Below, in pieces: positions 34,901 to 43,400 of a stretch of DNA of 64,000 nucleotides (its first letter is position 1; every line of letters begins with the position of its first letter). Under the pieces are notes generated by a model. That model was not told the DNA's origin. It was given only the letters and a program-made list of their open reading frames with translations, and ran no database searches. A program made the translations under genes and the position numbers. The DNA is from Mycobacterium gastri (GTDB taxonomy: Bacteria > Actinomycetota > Actinomycetes > Mycobacteriales > Mycobacteriaceae): positions 1-64,000 of the forward strand of contig NZ_LQOX01000148.1 of NCBI RefSeq assembly GCF_002102175.1. The letters are read 5' to 3'.

Positions 34901-37463
34901 CCCCGACGTCCTCGGCGCCCACCTGGTGATCATCACGCGCCACGCAGTCAGTGTCAGCGCTCATGACCGTGCCCCCGATCTGGCGCATGCCGCGGTCTGG
35001 GCGCTGATACACACCGCCCAAAACGAGCACCCCCACCGCATCACTGTGATCGACACCGACACCACCGCCGCCACCGAAGACAACCTGCTGGCTATAGCCT
35101 CGACGCGACCGGCCAGCGAGCCGCAGCTGGCCCTGCGCGACGGTGTTGCCCACATCCCCCGCCTGGTCCGCATCTCGGCCCTGATCCCGCCGGATGCCCC
35201 TGACTGGCAGTTGGCCACCACCGGTAAGGATGACCTAACCCACCTGACCGTGATCCCCACCAGCCCTCCCACGCTGGGCCCGGGACAGATCCGCATTCAG
35301 GTCCGGGCCGCTGGACTCAATTTCCACGACGTGGCCGTCGCCTTCGGCGACATCGGCGATGAAGGGCTCGGCGCGGAAGCCGCCGGGGTGGTCATCGAGA
35401 CCGCTCCCGATGTGGCATCGCTGAGCCCGGGTGATGCAGTGATGGGCTTGTTCCCCCAGAACGCGTTCGCGCCCACCGCGATCACCGATGAGCGCATGGT
35501 GGTACGCATTCCGGCCGGATGGTCGTTCACCCAGGCCGCGTCCGCGCCGGTGGCGTATTTGACCGCCTATATCGCCTTGGTCGAGATTGCCGGGCTATCG
35601 GCTGGGCAGCGGGTGCTCATCCACGCCGGCGCTGGAGGTGTCGGTCAGGCCGCCATCGGGATCGCCCGCCACCTCGGTGCCGAGATTTTCGCCACCGCCC
35701 ACCCGAACAAACATCATGTGCTCACCGATCTGGGGGTCGACCCTGGGCACATCGCCTCGTCGCGCACGCTGGACTTCGTCGACGCCTTCCGCGACGCCAC
35801 CGATGGGCGGGGCATGGACGTCGTGCTCAACAGCCTGAGCGGAGAATTCGTCGACGCTTCGCTGAAGCTGCTGCCGCGCGGGGGTAGTTTCATCGAACTC
35901 GGCAAGACCGACATCCGCCTGGCACGCGACATCGTCGCCGCCCACCCCGGAGTTGACTATCAGGCCCTGGACCTGGCCAGCGCACCACCGGAATCCCTCC
36001 AGCCGGCATGGACCGTCCTACCTGAGTTGCTCGCTGCAGGCATCCTGAAGCCCCTGCCCACCACCAGCTACGGCCTTCTCAACGCCCCCCAAGCCTTCCG
36101 CGACATGAGCCAAGGAATGCACACCGGAAAGATCGTGCTGATTCCCCCCGCGAAGTTTGATCCCGCAGGCACAGTGCTGATTACCGGTGGTACCGGGATG
36201 CTGGGCGCGATCTTCGCCGGACATCTGGTCAGCCACTACGGCATCGAGCATCTGCTGCTGGTGTCTCGCAGCGGCCCGGCCGCTTCCGGTGCAGCTGAAC
36301 TTGAGGAAAGCTTGACCCGGCTGGGCGCCCAGGTCACCATCACCGCCTGTGACACCGCCAATGCCGCAGACCTGGCCGCGCTGTTAGAGGCCATTCCCGC
36401 TCAGCATCCGTTGACCGCCGTCATCCACGCCGCCGGCGTTCTTGAAGACGCTGTTGTGGCGGAAATGACCGGCGATCAACTAGACGCGGTCTTGACCGCC
36501 AAGGCCGATGCCGCCTGGTATCTAGACCAACTCACCCGCGACCGCGACCTGGCGGCGTTTGTGTTGTTCTCCTCTGCCGCGGGAATACTGGGCAGTCCTG
36601 GGCAGGCCAACTACGCGGCTGCCAACGCCTTCCTCGACGCGCTGGCCCAGTCGCGTCACCGGCATCACCGCCATGCCACCAGTTTGGCCTGGGGCTACTG
36701 GCAAACCCCCACCGGCATGACGGCTCACCTTACCTCCGTCGACCAGGCCCGCCTCACTCGCACGAGTTTCGCCCCCATCAGCACCGAACAAGGCTTGGCC
36801 CTGTTCGATGCCACGCTGCCCCAGCAGCTTCCCGCCGTAGTCGTTAGCCCTTTCCCCGCGCATGCGCTGGCTCGCCTGGCGCACCGGAACGCCCTGCCGC
36901 CAATCCTGTCGGCACTTACCACCAGCCGCCCGCGTGCCAGCGCGGCCAGTGCCGAGAGTCTTCAGGCTCGGCTGGCCACTCAAACTCCGGAACGGCAACT
37001 AGACGTTCTCACCGCGCTGGTGACCACCGCCGCCGCCACCGTCTTGGCTCATCCCGACCCAGCCACGCTCGATCCCGACCGTCCCTTCAAAGACCTCGGT
37101 ATCGACTCACTGACCGCCCTAGAACTACGCAACGCCCTCGGCCAACACACCGGACTCACCCTGCCGGCAACCCTGATTTTCGACCACCCCACCCCCGCGG
37201 CCCTGGCCAGACACCTTCGCCAACAGTTATCCGGAAACGGTGACGTGACCCGAATTAAGAATGTGCCAGACAGCGAAATTCAGCGTCTCATCTCGATAAT
37301 TCCAGAAAAACGGCTTACGGAGGCAGGGATTCTAGCAATGCTTCGCGACATTGCGAACGATATGCAATCATCAGGTCCGGACAGCAAAGCAGAGGCCATC
37401 GCAAGCATGAGCCTGAGCGAACTTATGGACATTGCTCGAGGCAACAAGACAAACCACGAATAG
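28908..37463 (+). CDS. FAAL-ACP-KS-AT-DH-ER-KR-ACP polyketide synthase
   Basis: 2851 residues from GTG 28908 (MREYSIPAVLQELASLRPDE, the usual FAAL start; an in-frame ATG 45 bases earlier adds an atypical tail). Fatty-acyl-AMP ligase (1-575; LQYTSGSTRTPAGVVVSH) activates a fatty acid and loads ACP0 (GFDS, S648). Then one fully reducing module: KS (705-1130, TACSSS, C875), AT (GHSQG S1337; YASH from Y1437, a methylmalonyl-CoA signature), DH (H1647), ER (NADPH loop AGAGGVG from 2240), KR (GGTGMLG; Y2569), ACP (GIDS, S2734) and a low-GC C-terminal docking tail. It should extend the starter by one methyl-branched, fully saturated unit and pass it to the next protein, whose gene starts 9 bases on. 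The starter chain length is not readable. Confidence 0.93.
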   Translation: MREYSIPAVLQELASLRPDETAFTFVDYEQDWAGVAETLTWSQLYRRTLNLARELQARGATGDRAVILAPQGLEYVVAFLGALQAGQIAVPLSMPLGEASDERVSAVLRDASPSAILTTSAVAGNIAEYAKPEPGESAPSLIEVDLLDPDSRQPPAPEIDSPPSVAHLQYTSGSTRTPAGVVVSHRNIKVNCEQLMSAYYEEGIAPPDTTVVSWVPLFHDMGLILGIAFPIFGGFRTVLTSPPSFLQRPARWMQLLATNSHAFSAGPNIAFELATRKTSDDDLAGLDLGGVRNILNGAERVNPATLQRFAERFARFNLRPEVLRPSYGLAEATLYVATREADQPPLTVCFESEELTAGHAKRCGSPDGIPLVSYGMPKSPTVRIVDPETSTECRADTVGEIWVYGDNVAAGYWQKPHETERTFGATLVGPSPGTPEGPWLRTGDLGVFSDDELFIIGRIKDLLIVYGRNYAPDDIEATIQEITRGRCVAIAVSDDDGPEKLVAIVELKPGDSNEAEIQRLTAIRREITAAIARTHGLSVADLVLVPPHSIPLTTSGKVRRRDCLKLYQQDEFRRLDARLRRSKRRAVEDTGAGAGAGSGWTQRLRTLRQQQHDLLVGVVCSQVATVLGHPSPDDIDPECPFQDLGFDSVKATELLDRLKAETELALASTLAFDYPTPDQLATHLGQLLSGSVAAGPQLGSRVQTDEPVAVVGMACRFPGGVDSAAALWDLVAGGADAMGEFPADRGWDLGDLFDPDPDAVGKTYTRAGAFLADVSGFDAEFFGISAREAQTMDPQQRLLLEVCWEALETSRIDPGGLAGSETGVFVGAWSQQYGGSGSDGVEGYAMTGTSPSVASGRVAYALGLQGPAITVDTACSSSLVAAHLACQSLRNGECGLALVGGVTVMTTPTVFTEFARQRGLAADGRCKAFAAAADGTGWGEGAAVLVLERLSDAQRNNHPVLAVIAGSAINQDGASNGLTAPNGPAQQRVITHAVANAGIGLDEVDVVEAHGTGTTLGDPIEAGALIATYGAARGAAHPLWLGSIKSNIGHTQAAAGVAGMIKMIEALNHESLPPTLNVDRPSPHVDWSAGTVCLLTEPAPWPVTDHPRTAAVSSFGISGTNAHLILRQAPAPAVEPAEPADHGGELGLPVLRLWPVSARTPAALPAQADRLRQHLVAHPDLDLTDVAYSLACTRTHHPHRAVITGSVATADPRQDLLDALHALSAGQPHPQLSQHHYLAHLRGKTVFVLPGQGAQYPGMGRELYENHRLFADTVNDCDDALRPFTDWSVRDVLLQDPAAPALDRVDVVQPVLFTMMVSLAEVLGSYGVVPDAVIGHSQGEIAAAYIAGVLPLSEAAKVVALRSQALSALRGAGGMASVLLDAEQLLARLQPWSEALSIAAVNGPSHTIISGDPAALEQFTAACDRDGIHIRQIAVDYASHSAQVEPARERLLAELAGLTPASARIPLYSTVGQALSADPLDTTTMNADYWYRNLREPVRFHDRVVERLAASECTFVELSPHPVLAPAITDTLAQAAGRTQSAVITTLHRDRPDQDSLATALAQLHNRGHSPSWSALYPDARTVELPTYPFEHRRYWLTPTSTGDACGFGLDRAEHPLLGAVAELAGQDEVVVSGRLSPGSQGWLVGHQVNDTVVFPATGFIEVILHAGELAGCPLIDELVLHTALTLSEQAPTDLQILVHPPDQQGRRPFSVHSRTGGQHAASWTLHASGALSADQPVAAAPLTPAPGVQALDQDDFYDGLAQQGYRYSGPFRSLRGISADPARPDVVYAEVALPADTDITGYGIHPALLDAALHPLAAVLDRTGAADSASLRLPYAFNGIALYATAATRLIIQLTRTGDGTFELRATDPTGAPVITISSLTLRAISDQIGQPTPLAGLSDSLFELTWPLAPEMPRPPGLLGAQPPAWAVCADSPEHLPVSLSNGTIHPDLATLTPCPELVIWPLSRPDDKAGEADPLRRVHALTRHVLAQLQDWLARPDVLGAHLVIITRHAVSVSAHDRAPDLAHAAVWALIHTAQNEHPHRITVIDTDTTAATEDNLLAIASTRPASEPQLALRDGVAHIPRLVRISALIPPDAPDWQLATTGKDDLTHLTVIPTSPPTLGPGQIRIQVRAAGLNFHDVAVAFGDIGDEGLGAEAAGVVIETAPDVASLSPGDAVMGLFPQNAFAPTAITDERMVVRIPAGWSFTQAASAPVAYLTAYIALVEIAGLSAGQRVLIHAGAGGVGQAAIGIARHLGAEIFATAHPNKHHVLTDLGVDPGHIASSRTLDFVDAFRDATDGRGMDVVLNSLSGEFVDASLKLLPRGGSFIELGKTDIRLARDIVAAHPGVDYQALDLASAPPESLQPAWTVLPELLAAGILKPLPTTSYGLLNAPQAFRDMSQGMHTGKIVLIPPAKFDPAGTVLITGGTGMLGAIFAGHLVSHYGIEHLLLVSRSGPAASGAAELEESLTRLGAQVTITACDTANAADLAALLEAIPAQHPLTAVIHAAGVLEDAVVAEMTGDQLDAVLTAKADAAWYLDQLTRDRDLAAFVLFSSAAGILGSPGQANYAAANAFLDALAQSRHRHHRHATSLAWGYWQTPTGMTAHLTSVDQARLTRTSFAPISTEQGLALFDATLPQQLPAVVVSPFPAHALARLAHRNALPPILSALTTSRPRASAASAESLQARLATQTPERQLDVLTALVTTAAATVLAHPDPATLDPDRPFKDLGIDSLTALELRNALGQHTGLTLPATLIFDHPTPAALARHLRQQLSGNGDVTRIKNVPDSEIQRLISIIPEKRLTEAGILAMLRDIANDMQSSGPDSKAEAIASMSLSELMDIARGNKTNHE
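31020..32512 (+). repeat. Near-identical KS repeat, copy 1
   Basis: About 1.49 kb covering the KS domain and the following linker. It matches 37572-39064 at a constant offset of 6552 bases with 12 mismatches counted by eye. The modules diverge sharply on both sides. Confidence 0.95.
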
Positions 37464-37472
37464 ATTTTTAAA

Positions 37473-40400
37473 ATGACTATTGAAAACAGCGAAATAATCG
37501 AAGCACTTCGTGATTCATTAATACAAATCGAGCGGCTGAAGCAACAGAATCGTGCTCTTATTGCGCGTGTCGATGAGCCGGTTGCGGTGGTGGGGATGGC
37601 GTGTCGGTTCCCTGGGGGGGTGGATTCGGCGGCGGCGTTGTGGGATCTGGTGGCTGGCGGCGCCGATGCGATGGGGGAGTTTCCGGTCGATCGTGGTTGG
37701 GATCTGGGGGATTTGTTTGATCCTGATCCTGATGCGGTGGGTAAGACCTACACGCGTGCGGGGGCGTTTCTGGCCGACGTGAGCGGGTTTGACGCCGAGT
37801 TTTTCGGGATCTCGGCGCGGGAGGCTCAAACCATGGATCCGCAGCAGCGGCTGCTGCTGGAGGTGTGTTGGGAAGCGTTGGAAACCAGCCGAATTGATCC
37901 GGGCGGGTTGGCGGGTTCTGAGACCGGGGTGTTCGTTGGGGCGTGGTCTCAGCAGTATGGCGGGAGCGGTTCTGATGGCGTGGAGGGATACGCCATGACC
38001 GGGACGTCGCCCAGTGTGGCCTCCGGGCGGGTGGCGTATGCGTTGGGTTTGCAGGGTCCGGCTATCACGGTTGACACGGCGTGTTCGTCGTCGTTGGTGG
38101 CCGCGCATTTGGCGTGTCAGTCGCTGCGCAACGGCGAGTGCGGTTTGGCCCTGGTCGGTGGTGTGACGGTGATGACCACACCGACGGTGTTCACCGAGTT
38201 CGCCCGGCAGCGTGGGCTGGCCGCCGATGGGCGGTGTAAGGCGTTTGCGGCCGCTGCTGATGGGACGGGCTGGGGCGAAGGGGCGGCGGTGCTGGTGCTG
38301 GAACGGCTCAGTGATGCCCAGCGCAACAACCATCCGGTGTTGGCGGTCATCGCGGGCTCGGCGATCAACCAGGATGGTGCCTCTAATGGGTTGACGGCCC
38401 CCAACGGGCCCGCTCAGCAGCGTGTCATCACCCACGCGGTGGCCAACGCCGGTATCGGGCTTGACGAGGTTGATGTGGTCGAGGCTCATGGCACCGGCAC
38501 CACGTTGGGTGATCCGATCGAGGCCGGCGCCCTGATCGCCACTTACGGTGCTGCGCGGGGGGCAGACCATCCGCTGTGGTTGGGATCGATCAAGTCCAAC
38601 ATCGGTCACACCCAGGCCGCTGCCGGTGTGGCCGGAATGATCAAGATGATCGAGGCTCTCAACCATGAGAGTTTGCCTCCGACGCTGAATGTCGATCGGC
38701 CCAGTCCGCACGTCGACTGGTCGGCCGGCACTGTTTGCCTCCTGACCGAGCCGGCGCCCTGGCCGGTTACCGATCATCCCCGCACCGCGGCGGTGTCGTC
38801 GTTTGGGATCAGCGGCACCAACGCGCATTTGATTTTGCGGCAGGCCCCGGCCCCGGCGGTCGAACCGGCTGAGCCAACCGGTCACGGTGGTGAGCTTGGG
38901 CTGCCCGTATTGCGACTGTGGCCGGTTTCGGCGCGCACCCCCGCGGCGTTGCCCGCGCAGGCCGACCGGCTCCGCCAACACCTGGTCGCCCACCCCGACC
39001 TTGATCTCACCGATGTGGCCTACAGCCTGGCCTGCACCCGAACACACCACCCGCACCGGGCAGTCCTGACGGTGCCGGCCGACAGCCCCGATCCCCGGGC
39101 TGAGCTGCTGGCAGCACTGGAAGCATTGGCCGCTGATCAACCGCACCCTCAACTGATCCAGCACCACCACCGCGCGACGTTTGCGGGAAAAACCGTGTTC
39201 GTGTTCCCCGGCCAAGGTGGCCAGTACCCCGGTATGGCCGCGGAGCTCTATAGCCGGCACCACGCTTTTTCTTCCGCGCTTGATGAGTGTGATCGGGCCT
39301 TGGGCGCCTGGACGGGCTGGTCGGTGCGTGCCGTGATTCGTGGTGAGCCCGGCGCCCCCTCCCTGGATCGGGTAGACGTGGTCCAGCCGGTGTTGTTCGC
39401 GGTCATGGTGTCGTTGGCCCGCACGCTGATCAGCTACGGCATCGAACCGGATACGGTGATCGGACATTCCCAAGGTGAGATTGCGGCCGCCTATGTCGCC
39501 GGGGTGTTCAACCTTGAGCAAGCCGCCAAAATCGTAGCGCTGCGCAGCGGCGCCCTAGCGGATCTATCCGGGGCTGGTGCGATGGCATCTGTGTTGCTGG
39601 CCGCTGACGAAGTGGCGGCGCGGCTGCGGCCTCATGGCGATGCGCTGACGGTTGTTGCGGTCAACGGACCCACCCACACCATCGTCAGTGGTGACCCCGC
39701 CGCGATGGAGCGCTTCGTCGCGGCTTGCGAGGGCGACAACATCCAGATCCGATCCATCCCCGTCGATTACGCCTCACACTGCAGTCAGGTCGAACCAGCA
39801 CGTGAGCGCCTACTTGACGAGCTGGCTGGGCTGACCCCGAAACCGGGGCGGATCGCCCTGTATTCCACCGTGCACGGCGTCATGTCGGACCAGCCGCTGG
39901 ACACCACCACCATGACCGCCGACTACTGGTATGCCAATTTGCGTCAACCGGTCCGGTTTTACGACAACATCAAACATCTGCTGGCTGCTGCTGACCAGGT
40001 CTTTGTGGAAGTGTCACCGCACCCGGTGCTGGCCCCGGCGATCGCCGACACCCTGGCCGGCACTGATGGGCGTTCTGGCTCGGCAGTCATTCCCACTCTG
40101 CATCGCGAGCGTCCTGACCTGGACGCCTTGACTATTACCCTGGCCCGGCTGCAGGTTCATGGTCGTAGCCCGGACTGGTCGATGCTGTATCCCCACGCCC
40201 GCCCGGTCGAGCTACCGACGTATCCCTTCCAACACCATCGGTATTGGCTGACCCCACGATCGAGCGGTGATGCTGCCGGTCTTGGGCTGGATCAACCCCA
40301 GCATCCGCTGTTGGGGGCAATCACCCCATTGGCGGACCGAGATGAATTCATCGCCACTGGTCGGTTGGTTCTCGGTTCGCAGAGTTGGTTTGCTGCCCAT

Positions 40401-43400
40401 CGAGTCGGTGAGGCGGTGGTGTTGCCCGCGACCGGGTTTGTCGATGTGGTGTTGGGCGTCGGGGATTACGTCGGGTGTCCGGTGATTGATGAGTTGGTGT
40501 TGCACACCCCTCTCGTGCTTGCCGAAAACACCCCGACCGATATCCAGATCAGCGTGGCCGGCGCCGATGGAAATGGGCGACGCTCGTTTAACGTCCATGC
40601 CCGCACCAGCACCGACCGTCGGGCTTCGGCGGGTTGGGCGTTGCACGCCAGCGGAATCCTGTGCCCCGAGCAAACGCCCACCAGTGAACCTCCCATCCCG
40701 GCGTTGCCGGCGACGGCTATCGACGTTGAGGGTTTCTATCAGCAGCTGGCCGAATGCGGTCTGCACTATGATTCCCCGTTTTGCTCGGTACGCGGGATCA
40801 GCTACGAGCCGGCCGACCCCGACCACATCTACGCTGAAGTGGCCCTGCCCGCCGGAACTGATATCACCGGTTACGGGATCCACCCAGCTTTGCTGGATGC
40901 CGCGCTGCAACCAATCGCCGCCGCCCTTTGCATCGGGGCGGACCCTGAGCCGGCGGTGGTGCGCCTTCCGTTCGTGTTGGGCGGGGTCACGCTGTATGCG
41001 ACCGCGGCCACCCGGCTGCAGGTGTGGCTGACCCGCACCGGCACCGACACCTTCGCCCTGCACGCCAGCGATCCTGCCGGCGCGCCGGTAATCAGCATCG
41101 ACACTGTTGTGGTGCGGGCACTGCCCGACACGGCGACGCTCACACCACCCACGACGGCGGCGCCGTCCGGTCCGGGTTTGTGGGAGCTGGCCTGGCCGCC
41201 CCTGTCCACCGACCACGGTGCCCCCGCAGTGGCCGAGCCGCCGGCGTGGGTGGTAGTTGCCGAAGATCTCGATGCTCTATCGACTAGCCTGCGCAACGGC
41301 TCCGTGCGCCCCGATTTGGATGCCGTGCGGCCATGCCCGCCGGTGGTGATTTGGTCGTTACCCGTGCCGGATCGTCGTGGCGATGACGGTGATGCCGTGT
41401 CGAGCATCCATGTGCTGACCCGACAGGTGTTGGCCGGGCTGCAGGCCTGGTTGGCCCGCCCCGACACGTCCGCCTCGGTGTTGGTGGTTCTGACCTGTCG
41501 CGCGGTGCCGATCAGCGCTTATGATCGGGCGCCGGATCTGGCGCAGGCCGCAGTGTGGGGGCTGATCCATAGCACCCAAAACGAGTATCCCGGCCGCATC
41601 CGTTTGGTCGATACCGACCACGCCGCCACCAGCACTGACACCTTGCTGCACATGCTGGCTACCTTCACCAGTACCAGCGGTGAGCCGCAGCTGGTTTTAC
41701 GTGACGGTATCGCTCACATTCCCCGGCTGACCCCGGCGCAGGCGTTGACCCCGCCCCCGACACCGCACTGGCAGCTGGTCACCTCCGGTAGCGGGGATTT
41801 GGCTGACATGACCCTGGCCCCCGCCCCCGCACCGACAGCACTGGAGCCGGGACAGATCCGGGTGCAGATCCGCGCTGCAGGCTTGAATTTCCGTGACGTG
41901 GTGGTCGCGTTGGCGGCGATCAGAGATGAAGGCCTTGGTGTGGAAGCGGCCGGGATCGTCATCGACACAGCAGACGACGTCACAGATTTTGCACCGGGGG
42001 ATGCAGTGATGGGACTGTTCCCCAACAACGCGTTCGCCTCCACCGCCACCACAGATCACCGCCGCGTGATAGCCGTCCCGCCGGGATGGTCCTACCCGCA
42101 AGCGGCTTCGGTCCCGGCCGCGTATGTGACCGCCTACAACTCTTTGATCGATGTCGCGCATCTCTCGGCGGGAGAGCGGGTGCTCATCCACTCCGGTGCC
42201 GGCGGGGTCGGCCAGGCCGCCATCCGCGTTGCGCAGCACCTGGGTGCTGAGGTGTTCGCCACCGCCCATCCCGCCAAGCACCACATCCTGCGTGGGCTGG
42301 GCATACCCGAGGATCACATCGCTTCCTCCCGCACCCTGGATTTCCATGACACCTTTGTTGCAGCCAGTGGCGGGCGCGGGATGGACGTGGTGCTGAATAG
42401 TCTTCGTGGCGAATTTGTGGACGCATCGCTGCAGCTACTGGCCCCGGGCGGGCGCTTTGTAGAGATCGGAAAAACCGACATCAGGGTCGCCGCCGACGTC
42501 GCACAGACTCATCCCCACGTCAGCTACCACGTCTATGACCTGAGCGTGGCCACCCCCGAACAGCTGCGTCACACCTGGGCCGTGGTGAGCGAGTCGATCG
42601 ATGCCGGGGTGACCCAGCCCCTGCCGGTGACACGCTACGGGATGCTGCGCGCCCCCCAAGCATTCCGGGACATGAGCCAGGGCCGCCACACCGGGAAAAT
42701 CGTGCTCACCCCGCCCGCGGTGCTCGATCCGGCGGGCACTGTGTTGATCACCGGGGGCACCGGCACGCTCGGCGGACTGTTCGCCGAACACATGGTCACC
42801 GGCTACGGTGTGCGCCGATTGTTGTTGACTTCCCGACGCGGCTCCAGTACGCCCGAAGCGGTCGAGCTTGCCGGGCGTCTGAATAGTTTGGGTGCGCATG
42901 TCACGATCAGCGCCTGCGACTGTGCCAACCCGACCGAGCTGGCAGCCCTGATTAACTCGATTCCCGCCGAGCACCCGCTGACCGCGGTCATCCACGCTGC
43001 CGGCGTGCTTGACGACGCGGTGACCAGCGAACTGACCCCACAACAGCTCGACAACGTGCTAGCAGCCAAAGCCGATAGTGCCTGGTATCTGCACCAGCTA
43101 ACCGCCGACACCGAGCTGGCCGCGTTTGTGTTGTTCTCCTCGGCAGCCGGTGTCCTGGGCGCGCCGGGACAGGCTAACTATGCGGCCGCCAACGCCGTCC
43201 TAGACGCCCTAGCCCGTCAGCAGCCGGCGGCGACCAGTCTGGCCTGGGGGTATTGGCAGACGTCCTCGGGGATGACCGGCCACCTCGACAAGCGCGATCT
43301 AACCCGCCTTACCCGCAGCGGGATGGTTCCGATCACCACCAGCCAGGGGATGGCGCTATTCGATGCCGCCCTTTCCCAGCAGCACCCCAACCTGATCCCG

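Noticed and set aside
37518..39521. Reverse-strand frame of 667 codons across the second KS-AT
   Set aside because: It is a shadow of the PKS: a similar frame appears opposite the repeat copy at 30699-32114, as expected from duplicated codon bias.
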